Shown in pieces: positions 9,601 to 15,075 of a DNA stretch of 15,075 bases. Origin of the DNA: Kiritimatiellia bacterium (GTDB lineage: Bacteria > Verrucomicrobiota > Kiritimatiellia > RFP12 > UBA1067). The notes beneath the pieces are model-generated. The model saw only the letters and a program-made list of their open reading frames with translations. It had not been told where the DNA came from and ran no database searches. Within the stretch, counting starts at the first letter, position 1. Each line of letters begins with the position of its first letter. The translations under genes and the position numbers were made by a program. Location of the stretch: the NCBI GenBank assembly GCA_024405255.1, contig JAKSOY010000106.1:1-15075 (forward strand), given 5' to 3'.

Positions 9601-11345
9601 GCTACCTGGAGATGGTCTATGGTTTTCATATCGCAGAGACCGCATTGCAGGAAGCCTATCTCGCTTTCCAATTCACCAGTGCCCTTGTCTCAAAAACGCT
9701 ACAAGATGCGATTGATGATGCACAGGATGTAATGATTGTGACGTTGTTGTCCAATTGGCTGTCCGAGGGTGTTACACCTTCAGTGGTTGGTGCGGGAACG
9801 ACTGTCGTTACAGATATTGGGTCGCCGATAGCCGCAGCAACGGCTCCAACGGCTGCTACGGCTATCGGTGTTTGGGCGGCTCAGAAAACCGGGAATTCTG
9901 CCTTCATTGATGGGCTTGAGATGGCTGAGACGGAAATGGGGAATATCTTGGACATGGAAGGCCTCGCGCATGAATCTGCCGAGACGGTTCATGACCTAGT
10001 CGATTCCTACCGTGAACTGATGGACGGCGTGTGCGATGCGGCGGACGCGTTGAACTTCCAGATTCAAAAACTCAACGCCCTGGTCGACGAATACTGCGCC
10101 GAGGTGGCGAAGGGCCAGGCGCTTCTGGAGAAGCGTATGGCGCTGCGCAAGCGCCAGGTGAACAACCTGTCGAAGCTGCGCTACAACGAGATGCTCTTCC
10201 GCAGGATCCGCGACAAGACGCTCTCGCGCTACTCGACGCTGTTCGACATCGCGCAGCAGTACGTGTTCCAGGCGGCGCAGGTCTACGACTACGAGACCGC
10301 GATGAAGCCGGAGGCGGAGGGCTCGGGCGACGCGTTCAAGGCGAAGATCGTCGCGACGCGTGCGCTGGGCGCGTTCGACGCGAACGGCAATCCGATGGTG
10401 GCGGACGACGGCGACCTGGGCCTTGCGGGCTATCTCGCGCAGATGGACCAGAACTGGCTCGTGTTGAAGCCGCGGCTCGGCATCAACAATCCGCAGCCGT
10501 ATGCGACGTGGTTCTCGCTGCGCGGCGAACTCTTCCGCATCCTGCCGGGTGAAGAGGGCAACGCCGCGTGGGCGAAGGAGCTGACGAAGTACTGGGTGGA
10601 CGACATCCAGTCGAACGCGGAGTTCAAGCGCCACTGCCAGCCGTTCCAGAGCCAGTTCGGCCTGAAGGACCGCGAGCCGGGCCTCATCATCCCGTTCTCG
10701 ACGACGATCGACTTCGCGAAGAACCTGTTCGGCAACGAGCTCGCGGGCGGCGACCACGCGTACGACTCGACGTGGTATGCGACGCGCATCGCGGCGGCGG
10801 GCGTGTGGTTCGACGGCTACAACGCGAAGGCGGCGGGAGGACTTGCGAATCTGCAGCCGCAGCTCGCGAACACGCCGGTCGTCTACCTCGTGCCGGTCGG
10901 GTTCGACCGCATGCGTGCGCCGGGTCTTGCAGACGGCACGTTCTGGAACTTCTCGGTGGTCGACCAGGTGATTCCGGCGCCGTGGGCGATCGGACGCGAG
11001 CAGCTCGACAGCGACACGTGGATGCCGTCCCTTACGAGCGGCGACTACGACGGCGTCGACAGCGAGGTCAAGATCCGCAAGCATCCGTCCTTCCGCGCCT
11101 ACTATGACGCGATGGGCGGGGCGCCGACGGACGACAAGCTCGACGCGACGCGACTCATCGGCCGCAGCGTGTGGAACACGCGCTGGCTGCTGGTGATTCC
11201 GGCGGGTGCGATGAACGCCGACCGCGACAAGGCGCTGGCGACCTTCATCAACGGTGTCGACGCGAACCGCGACGGCATCCTCGACCAGACGCCGGTGCGC
11301 GACATCAAGATCGGGTTCAAGACCTATTCGCAGTCGGGCAACTAA
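3678..11345 (+). CDS. Giant exported protein, LamG domain and TcA-like carboxy half
   Basis: Reads as 2,555 residues from ATG 3678, chosen because GAGGAG (3663-3668) lies 9 nt upstream and the signal peptide MKFEILRSAAIAVAALAGGALA follows; an in-frame GTG at 3654 lacks these. Residues 25-580 are beta-rich with repeated Trp-rich modules (EIWW near 356, LEVWW near 535). Residues 588-780 are LamG-like (FTLNGAAHFDSSS, EWVHVAITWNADGSTLYYDG). After about 1370 it turns helical, with a charged coiled coil at about 1788-1845, the motif DDIGPGKTYPQGYEGPDL at about 1850, a hydrophobic segment at about 2017-2075, a second coiled coil at about 2098-2210, and a beta-rich end closing with VRDIKIGFKTYSQSGN. 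That order and length resemble TcA of Tc toxins (TcdA1 about 2,516 residues): shaft, membrane hairpin, TcB-binding domain. The resemblance is from memory and toxin function is not shown; no TcB/TcC gene is present. DANRDGILD near the end may bind calcium. Confidence 0.85.
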   Translation: MKFEILRSAAIAVAALAGGALAETAIPAAYSLGNPEPAVVYDDPSGGNAWAAANAVFVATAGYVAAPATSEGNTTAVGGGPAYRLEFSEAGYTWERLKPEYYLSDRITPPPGEIDWVATCARYQERLAQGDVTAQGFLFNTDDADPCIYVADGGVHSIDWVFKDATTNSLTYVCATAGSGRPRRIYWTDYPYNGTPISLQGKFVRFFGSEAILGLQKETVTNIVGGVEMVQPNTVVSGLYLDPMSMTLYAKGKITGQVLMAYYDDGNYDSVLAVQAVEVCQPDVIVNKGVVGTALKPDGRGYDVEGLTADVKAGIGDVLDGRGDYLYQHKGAHSYSPKNNEVFPLRPTKGERWKAEIWWMEEDAMKVKWPFEIDQYNIDWPADIQRYVRGDVEGDYGADIVIPEAYSATLQTYQEPDGHARAVENGVFHTVGEGKALLKLDGEDNVWFMPIESINRSNTKYFTLKAENIRVGEELTLREGAKAGVAPDVTFHATMDEPGYIYPATSCKDYNPNLYNATNALPAIYAVAAHADQTLEVWWREQFQRDDMPEPIAVPVLPQVYQPVWPGAYDAPQIVLASQQGSAGESLFTLNGAAHFDSSSAKLTLESGDYFPGDTMGTVMFWLRNTGVPSESWADTSGIVLQIGNPYVYPVFLQVNNGKLQIRSTEPAGSPTRSWYAPLPEKPASEWVHVAITWNADGSTLYYDGAKCSETNGVLVKAKGNWMDCSVNGGTGARELGELMMYSRCLTASEVAAEMTKSHTGEEAGLTGYYSFREGEDLVAGEQSAQTTTTAFRNRVTGTACTATGVSFTKDAKLVTSVMPLVCDAETTPTVYYQNNPVDEKGFPTIGYNPNDEHAFVKAGNGGYVAWALRCDLATANTMPPAVLVEYVQNGKSRMQFYHVVATNALWQTLSADCTAGTVLPGPHPLDYFENPWLKETNWECETGKPGPAYRDRKGQIWGRAAGTLGIHMYYAMQEGFYFPSLGVDEQPAVGTPIPWLAGFAGNHLLTGDPALWTWNVGWPANVPEMKIGQTLSVAASGLPEMWNAKSMSVVYPNPGEEAEKVVMLSDPTVKQTVAFDYNDLEKCGLSINANGGLTYRKGKYYFTELPPSLSSRLYLDASNNTLCFIGERVEKNAGVTILYPNVLSEAERRAAISLVKPEAEGYAAWETAINALALAPVVPNTMGTEKNSGSEITTVYKPVDHYALTAMGGTNYVTVIENDATDEQMFQDDEAGISNKTSVKVGDPINMHIFKVVPEYYVGRVVTREDEVNLLSQQLSIIYTEPFGGKADDYEFEWKSADPNPDGTIPMDFDNGYLLRPLNANFEDTASGLTRIVVGQQGDTLANMVNKYWVCRYRAKDATVPAYATMGDNWSAWTTPPALAEGWVQRVLNNVTPFNQRMTDLYENKAETAVSMIQQAGAPYEGDVALNQDNLTSVGLIQLYETILNKAESMSLMLGINDAGANKQLLLAVERLGDLYKVLGDEAYSDAKNPTIGFGTKTTELMDGVNVGGESSSLFCFDNQVPTLLDEELALLRGRTGASAPTTQLGPYYNRLLWNFTKGITAGEVAYAVNYNVSGTETVALSEEQAARTYPQGHGDAYGHYLSALKGWYRLLRNPYFSWGAPAQGEMNVADAAINVDYYEESKFAEAAADLAKTAADVMDLTARKAWRDEGGGGYFDSDTDNAFGTGEWASRGAYGALVNWVAANSLLPASSATNTNALADFDDPGLMRIDRGTVDELADICAAVDRIVRVQDRLNAGLNPLGLSDHAIPFDISPKGASDGTNTHFEQIRDRAKTALANAKIVLDRAQTQSNRLRLIEETANQYADQIADEEEDLDEQLLQIFGSPYSDDIGPGKTYPQGYEGPDLIHYAWMDLDKYGLDTPTNNTIKTYTYQDYHKQTTDFWAMTGIKKENGEVALEVTASGIVKKPDDITGTRVRPGTIQMKYAEFLQAYAWLEKYKGDWDDALSDFESQTSYLEMVYGFHIAETALQEAYLAFQFTSALVSKTLQDAIDDAQDVMIVTLLSNWLSEGVTPSVVGAGTTVVTDIGSPIAAATAPTAATAIGVWAAQKTGNSAFIDGLEMAETEMGNILDMEGLAHESAETVHDLVDSYRELMDGVCDAADALNFQIQKLNALVDEYCAEVAKGQALLEKRMALRKRQVNNLSKLRYNEMLFRRIRDKTLSRYSTLFDIAQQYVFQAAQVYDYETAMKPEAEGSGDAFKAKIVATRALGAFDANGNPMVADDGDLGLAGYLAQMDQNWLVLKPRLGINNPQPYATWFSLRGELFRILPGEEGNAAWAKELTKYWVDDIQSNAEFKRHCQPFQSQFGLKDREPGLIIPFSTTIDFAKNLFGNELAGGDHAYDSTWYATRIAAAGVWFDGYNAKAAGGLANLQPQLANTPVVYLVPVGFDRMRAPGLADGTFWNFSVVDQVIPAPWAIGREQLDSDTWMPSLTSGDYDGVDSEVKIRKHPSFRAYYDAMGGAPTDDKLDATRLIGRSVWNTRWLLVIPAGAMNADRDKALATFINGVDANRDGILDQTPVRDIKIGFKTYSQSGN
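9390..10020. other. Low-GC segment inside the giant gene
   Basis: Codon use changes abruptly here. By hand count, 9661-9720 has 27 of 60 G/C while 10321-10380 has 43 of 60. The segment encodes about residues 1905-2115, including the hydrophobic stretch (MIVTLLSNWLSEGV to AATAIGVWAAQ) that I take as the putative membrane-inserting part. The reading frame is intact through both edges, so it looks like an exchanged module rather than damage. Confidence 0.65.
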
Positions 11346-11429
11346 GGACAGTGAATAGGTTAGAGGGAATAGTGAATAGGTTTTAGTGGTTTCAGGTATT
11401 AGTGATTAGAGTTTGAAGGAGAAAAGAAA
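11346..11429. other. C-poor intergenic spacer with AGTGAATAGG words
   Basis: This 84-bp gap has only two C on the + strand. AGTGAATAGG occurs at about 11350 and 11371, followed by AGTGATTAG near 11400. GAAGGAG at 11415-11421 is the ribosome binding site of the next gene, 8 nt before its ATG. No terminator hairpin is visible. Confidence 0.7.
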
Positions 11430-12242
11430 ATGCTTGGTGCTATTTTGTTTGCCGCTTTGGCGCTCACGCACAATCCGATTCCGTTGCCGTCCTTCGCGTT
11501 TGCGGGGCGGGTGACGGACTATGCCCACGTCGGCTACGACGCCGACCAGCAGGTGGAGGTGCGCGTGAAGGCGATGGACGGTACGCTCCTCGCGAAGACG
11601 CTCACCGGTACGAGCGGAAAGACAGGGTACAACTTCGCCGTGGACGTGCCGGTTTCCGACACGCCGGCGAATGGCCGTGTGACACCGGGTACGCCTGTGC
11701 AGATCGAGTTCGTCGATCCGGACGGCGTCGTCTTCCAGGGGCTGGTGGCGGCGGGCGACGCCGTCGTCGGCAAGCCGGGCGAGGTGAAGAAGCTCACGGT
11801 CGTGTTGGCCTCCGACGCCGACCATGACGGTGTGGCGGACGAGTATGTGGATGCGCTGGCCTTCCTGATGTGGAAGAACGGCAAGTCCACATACGAGGCC
11901 ACTGCCGACTGGGATGGCGATGGTGTGAACAACTACAACGAGTATGTGGCCGGAACGAATCCGTTCGACAAGACGGACAAGTTCTCCGTTCGCCAGATGG
12001 CGACCGACGCCGGATACGAGAACTACTTCAAGTTCACGTTCCTTGCCAACCAGGGGCGGTCGTATTCGGTCAACACGACGACTGATCTCGAGAAGAAGGA
12101 CACGTGGCAGAAGACGGGCTTCAAGGATGCGCAGGGCGTTGACCAGACGCACATCAGGACGGGTGCCACGGAAACGGGCTACCGTACGATCTATGTGCTG
12201 AAGGAAGGCGTGAAGCGGTTCTGGAAGCTGAACGTTGAGTGA
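11430..12242 (+). CDS. Exported protein with thrombospondin type-3 calcium motifs
   Basis: Reads as 270 residues. The ATG at 11430 has GAAGGAG 8 nt upstream. The amino terminus (MLGAILFAALALTHNPIPLP) is a short hydrophobic export signal. Residues about 23-125 (FAFAGRVTDYAHVGYDADQQVEV onward) look like a single beta-sandwich of the transthyretin or carboxypeptidase-regulatory type. Two acidic calcium motifs follow: DADHDGVAD at about 129-137 and DWDGDGVNNYNEYVAGTNPF at 160-179. The latter is the form common in surface proteins of Verrucomicrobia and Lentisphaerae. The last 80 residues (FKFTFLANQGRSYSVNTTTD to FWKLNVE) look like another small beta domain. Its place after the giant gene suggests an accessory or scaffold role, which is inferred. 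I do not recognise a named family. Confidence 0.85.
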   Translation: MLGAILFAALALTHNPIPLPSFAFAGRVTDYAHVGYDADQQVEVRVKAMDGTLLAKTLTGTSGKTGYNFAVDVPVSDTPANGRVTPGTPVQIEFVDPDGVVFQGLVAAGDAVVGKPGEVKKLTVVLASDADHDGVADEYVDALAFLMWKNGKSTYEATADWDGDGVNNYNEYVAGTNPFDKTDKFSVRQMATDAGYENYFKFTFLANQGRSYSVNTTTDLEKKDTWQKTGFKDAQGVDQTHIRTGATETGYRTIYVLKEGVKRFWKLNVE

Positions 12243-12294
12243 TTAGGTTTTAGGTTTTAGGGATTAGGTTTTAGGGGTTGGGGTTGAGATTGGG
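12243..12294. repeat. TTTTAGG/GATTAGG telomere-like short repeat
   Basis: Immediately after the TGA of gene 4 the + strand consists of 7-8-base words such as GATTAGGT, TTTAGGT and TTTAGGG, ending in GGGGTTGGGG. There is no C from 12243 to 12300. Six or more runs of two to four G could fold into a G-quadruplex in the mRNA. The stop codon itself lies in the first GTGATTAGG word. Confidence 0.8.
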
Positions 12295-12306
12295 AAAAAA
12301 GTTGTT

Positions 12307-12681
12307 ATGAGTGCGGTGGTTTTTGCGGCAATGCTGGCATCGTTCGGTGCGGTGAGCGTGACGAACCATGCGGGCGGTGTGATCTCGGGCGAGCTGACGG
12401 CCGTGACGAACGGTACGTTCACGCTCGCCGGGCGCACGCTGCCGCTGGCGATTCTGCCGGCGGCCGAACAGCGTCGTCTGAAAGAGCTGGCCGGGCAGGA
12501 TGTCCGGACGGCGCGCGAGCGGCAGCGGGCGAAGATGCTCGACTACGAGCTGCGGCGCATCGACGTGCGCCTTGCGGCGGGCGACATCACGTCCGAGCAG
12601 GCCGAGGCGCTGCGGCGCGATGCGCGCGCGTCGGCGGCCTTCCGCAAAAATCAACCCAAGCGTTCCCCGCGCGGTCAATAG
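12307..12681 (+). CDS. Small protein with charged carboxy-terminal helix
   Basis: Reads as 124 residues from ATG 12307. The ribosome site is weak: only TTGGG and an A-run lie upstream, after the G-rich repeat. A short hydrophobic amino terminus (MSAVVFAAMLASFGAVSV) may be a signal peptide or anchor. Residues 20-50 (NHAGGVISGELTAVTNGTFTLAGRTLPLAI) look like a small beta barrel that I link, from memory, to short PVC proteins with an 'LPLAILPAAEQRRL' motif. Residues 52-110 form a long, strongly charged Arg/Glu helix, and the tail is basic (KNQPKRSPRGQ). The gene lies 64 bp after gene 4 and only 29 bp before gene 6, so it is probably in the same transcript. Function is unknown. GC and codon use match its neighbours. 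Confidence 0.7.
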   Translation: MSAVVFAAMLASFGAVSVTNHAGGVISGELTAVTNGTFTLAGRTLPLAILPAAEQRRLKELAGQDVRTARERQRAKMLDYELRRIDVRLAAGDITSEQAEALRRDARASAAFRKNQPKRSPRGQ

Positions 12682-12710
12682 CAGTTTAAGCGAAAAGAAA
12701 GAAGAATAAC

Positions 12711-14009
12711 ATGAACATCAAGAAAATGGCGTTCGCGTTCGTCGGTGCAGCGCTTCTGACAATGGGTGCCTTCGCGGATGATCCGTCCATTAAGCTTGAG
12801 CGCTTTCAGCAGCGCTATCCGTGGAATGGCCTCGTCGACATCGACTTCACCGTGGCGAACGTGTCGAATCCCGAGGACTACTACGTGAAGTTCACCGTCA
12901 CCCACGAAGGTGCGACGACGGGGATTGTGGCGACGGACTTCCTCGATGCGAGCGAGTTGGCCAAGGCCGTGAACGGGACGCACCGCGTGACGTGGGACAC
13001 CGAGTTCGAAAAGGCGTTCATCTTTTCGACGAATGTCACCATCCAGGCCGATCTCATTTACGATCCGGGCTGCAAAGGCGACCGCACGCCCTATGTCCGC
13101 TATTTGGAGATCGACTTGTCGCAGGGCTCTTCTGCCGCGAGCTTCCCGGTCACCACGGCTTTCATCGGCACGCGAGCGGCGAATGCCAAGTACAATGTCG
13201 ACGAATACAAGAAGACCAAGCTGGCCCTTCGCAAGATCAATGCCGGCACCTTCACGATGGGCTCGCCCGACGGAACGAATGGAACCGTCAAGGAAGACGG
13301 GCGCGAGAAGGAATCGTGGATGAACAAGGAGACGCAGCATCCGGTGACGCTGACGAAGGGCTTCTACTTCGGCGTCTTCCCCGTGACGCAGAAGCAGTGG
13401 CAGATGGTGATGGGGGCGAACCCGTCGCGCTTCACGGGCAACTCCGATGCGGAGACCTGTCCGGTTGAGACCGTCTCCTACGAGATGATCCGCACGTCCT
13501 CGACGGGCGCCACGCCGGACGAACCCTCGTTTGTCGATGTGCTGCGCGCCAAGACGGGGCTTACGGGTCTTGATCTGCCGACGGAGGCGCAATGGGAATA
13601 TGCGACGCGCGCCGGCACGACGGAGTCGACCTATTTCGGCAACAACGTGGCGGAGAATGCGGACCTTCTCAAGGCACACGTCTGGTACAGCGGCAATGCA
13701 GGTTCGACGACCCACGGCGTCGGTCAGTTCCCGTCCAATCCCTGGGGACTTTACGATACGTTGGGCAACGTATGGGAATGGTGTCGCGACTCCGTGACGG
13801 CGGGGCCGAGCCATGACCTCGGTTCGGCGGCGGTGACGGATCCGATCACGATGATCGAGAACGGCACTTACATCACCCTCCGCGGCGGTTGCTGGATCAA
13901 CGATGGTGCGGCTATTCGGTGTGCATGCCGCAGCGGCGATCTCGCCGTGGCGCAGAAGGGTACAAAAAGCGCGGCCGTCGGTTTCCGCCTCTCTTGTCCT
14001 CTCCCTTGA
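12711..14009 (+). CDS. Exported FGE-fold (SUMF1-like) protein, catalytic cysteines absent
   Basis: Reads as 432 residues. The ATG at 12711 follows a purine run (AAAGAAGAA) and starts a clear signal peptide (MNIKKMAFAFVGAALLTMGAFA). Residues about 28-120 are a beta module (QRYPWNGLVDIDFTV, NGTHRVTWD) often seen in Kiritimatiellae and Lentisphaerae proteins. The formylglycine-generating-enzyme (FGE) / sulfatase-modifying-factor domain runs from about 175 to the end: KINAGTFTMGSPDG, GVFPVTQKQWQMVMG, LPTEAQWEYATRAGT, GNVWEWCRD near 350, RGGCW at 391-395 and GFRLSC at the end. True FGE enzymes have two catalytic cysteines just after the RGG(S) motif. The corresponding stretch here reads WINDGAAIRCACRSG and lacks both, so a structural or ligand-binding role is more likely than catalysis. 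No sulfatase gene is nearby. Confidence 0.88.
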   Translation: MNIKKMAFAFVGAALLTMGAFADDPSIKLERFQQRYPWNGLVDIDFTVANVSNPEDYYVKFTVTHEGATTGIVATDFLDASELAKAVNGTHRVTWDTEFEKAFIFSTNVTIQADLIYDPGCKGDRTPYVRYLEIDLSQGSSAASFPVTTAFIGTRAANAKYNVDEYKKTKLALRKINAGTFTMGSPDGTNGTVKEDGREKESWMNKETQHPVTLTKGFYFGVFPVTQKQWQMVMGANPSRFTGNSDAETCPVETVSYEMIRTSSTGATPDEPSFVDVLRAKTGLTGLDLPTEAQWEYATRAGTTESTYFGNNVAENADLLKAHVWYSGNAGSTTHGVGQFPSNPWGLYDTLGNVWEWCRDSVTAGPSHDLGSAAVTDPITMIENGTYITLRGGCWINDGAAIRCACRSGDLAVAQKGTKSAAVGFRLSCPLP

Positions 14010-14086
14010 GCGCACGGAACGACGTGTGCGGATTGAATGGTTTGCGTGTGGAATGACGTGAGCGGTCGAGAGGACGAATGATAGAC

Positions 14087-15075
14087 ATGAAGAAACGGAT
14101 CGTTCTGCTGGCGGGCAGTCTGATGTTCGCGGCCGGGTTCTCCTGGGCCGATGGACCGACAGTCGTGGGCTCATCCGAATTGACAGGCCAGGTGCTTGAT
14201 ACGCGCGTGGTCGACGTTCGGACGATTGCCTCTGTCGACGACATCCTGCCGTTTGCCTTCATCGACGGCACGACGATCACGGTGACGCGCGCGGGCGAAG
14301 GCTCGACGGAGACGTTTCAGGGGACGGTCGACGCGACGACGGTCTGGTCGCCCTCCGGTTCCGGTTTCTACACGGCCACGAACGGTTCGCTTTCGGCGGC
14401 ATTCGACATTCCTCCGCTCGTCTGCGACTTCGCCTTCGACGCGGGCGAGACGTACGAGTGGCAGAAGGACACGGAGCAACGACCTGCCTTCACGCTCAAG
14501 GACGGGGACTACACGCTCCAGGAGAACATCGACTTTACAGTCGTCTATTCCGACAACGTCAATCCCGGTACGGCCACGCTCACGATCACGGGTCTGGGCC
14601 GGTATCGGACGATGGGCACGGTCGTCAAGACGTTCACGATTCGTCCTGCCTCGGTGGCACACGACGAGCTGACGAATCTCGCGCTCGATACGCGTCCCGA
14701 TCCGGTTCGCGAAGTGGAACGGCCGTCCGACATCCTGCCGTTTGTCTTCATCGACGGCGAGACGATCAAGGTGACACGCGCGAGCGACGCCTCGACGGTG
14801 ACGCTTGAGGGAACGGTCGAGACGACGACGGCCTGGTCGCCGAGCGGCTCCGGCCTTTTCGCCGCCACGAACGGAACATTGTCGGCGGCATTCCACATCG
14901 CGCCGATCGTCTGCGACTTCGCCTTTGTCGCGGGCGACACGTACGAGTGGCAGAAGGATACCGAGCAAAGGCCCGCCTTCACGCTGACGGACGGGGACTA
15001 CACGCTCCAGGAGAACATCGACTTTACAGTCGTCTATTCCGACAACGTCAATCCCGGTACGGCCACGCTCACGAT
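14087..15075 (+). CDS. Exported repeat protein, 3' end beyond the window
   Basis: The frame is open from ATG 14087 to the window edge (329 complete codons). An in-frame ATG at 14078 is an alternative: the only SD-like stretch, GAGAGGA at 14068-14074, is a few bases from 14078 and 12 from 14087. I prefer 14087 because it gives a standard signal peptide (MKKRIVLLAGSLMFAAGFSWA) like those of the neighbours. After residue 30 the protein consists of 163-residue repeats, each starting ELTxxxLDTR. Each unit has one beta domain (DILPFxFIDGxTIxVTRA, WSPSGSG) and a second one (PAFTLxDGDYTLQENIDFTVVYSDNVNPGTATLT). The second domain resembles the MBG/YDG-type surface domains of gut bacteria. The domains suggest a stalk or adhesin, which is inferred. 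Full length and number of units are unknown. Confidence 0.85.
   Translation, partial: MKKRIVLLAGSLMFAAGFSWADGPTVVGSSELTGQVLDTRVVDVRTIASVDDILPFAFIDGTTITVTRAGEGSTETFQGTVDATTVWSPSGSGFYTATNGSLSAAFDIPPLVCDFAFDAGETYEWQKDTEQRPAFTLKDGDYTLQENIDFTVVYSDNVNPGTATLTITGLGRYRTMGTVVKTFTIRPASVAHDELTNLALDTRPDPVREVERPSDILPFVFIDGETIKVTRASDASTVTLEGTVETTTAWSPSGSGLFAATNGTLSAAFHIAPIVCDFAFVAGDTYEWQKDTEQRPAFTLTDGDYTLQENIDFTVVYSDNVNPGTATLT
14177..15075 (+). repeat. 489-bp in-frame tandem repeat
   Basis: Unit 1 spans 14177-14665, and unit 2 starts at 14666 and is cut by the window end. The offset of 489 bp holds at four separate anchor points (ELT, CTxGATACGCG, GACATCCTGCCG, GAGAACATCGAC). Most of the unit has diverged, but 14501-14586 and 14990-15075 are identical over 86 bases, including all silent positions. 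Confidence 0.92.

Noticed and set aside
4800..11345. Splitting the giant gene into two genes
   Set aside because: The frame is continuous with no internal stop, and I see no strong ribosome site with a signal peptide inside. The low-GC segment keeps the frame at both edges.
13870..14009. Variable region of a diversity-generating retroelement
   Set aside because: The FGE fold is a known target type, but no reverse transcriptase or near-identical template repeat is in the window and the codons at the end are not enriched in AAY.
14010..14030. Terminator after the FGE-fold gene
   Set aside because: CGCAC and GTGCG can form a 5-bp stem, but it is weak, has no T-tract, and gene 7 starts 57 nt later.

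Overview
The window looks like a GC-rich chromosomal segment of a bacterium of the PVC group, most likely Kiritimatiellae or Lentisphaerae. That placement is inferred from protein style: exported proteins with a 'GWN' amino terminus, thrombospondin type-3 calcium motifs, and a formylglycine-generating-enzyme (FGE)-fold protein with the amino-terminal 'QRYPWNGLVDIDF' module. There is no rRNA, tRNA or housekeeping gene to confirm it. All seven convincing genes lie on the + strand and six of the seven start with an obvious export signal, so this is a one-way cluster of secreted or surface proteins.

Layout. Bases 1-515 hold no convincing gene. They contain five copies of the palindrome GGGGAC(T/A)GTCCCC, a 42-bp tandem duplication, a 17-bp direct repeat, an AT-rich stretch, a run of 13 G and a strong extended -10 promoter. 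The cluster then runs as follows. (1) 519-2267: exported GWN protein of unknown function. (2) 2544-3617: exported phage tail-collar protein. (3) 3678-11345: giant 2,555-residue protein with a LamG-like domain and a carboxy-terminal half resembling the TcA subunit of Tc toxins. (4) 11430-12242: exported protein with calcium-binding type-3 repeats. (5) 12307-12681: small protein with a charged helix. (6) 12711-14009: FGE-fold protein lacking the catalytic cysteines. (7) 14087 to past the window edge: exported protein built of 163-residue repeats.

Spaces between genes are 29-276 bp. Several hold C-poor, GT-rich short-word repeats, for example an 8/9-bp GATTGTTC array after gene 1 and a TTTTAGG-type array after gene 4. 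I see no clear intrinsic terminator between the genes, so co-transcription from the promoter near 448-480 is plausible. That promoter carries the G13 tract between a weak -35 and the -10, the arrangement expected of a phase-variable switch.

Working model (inference): genes 1-4 form a secreted assembly in which the giant protein is a toxin- or adhesin-like shaft and the tail-collar, LamG and FGE-fold proteins supply binding surfaces. Two segments of markedly lower GC, the collar tip and the putative pore segment of the giant protein, suggest module exchange at functionally exposed places.
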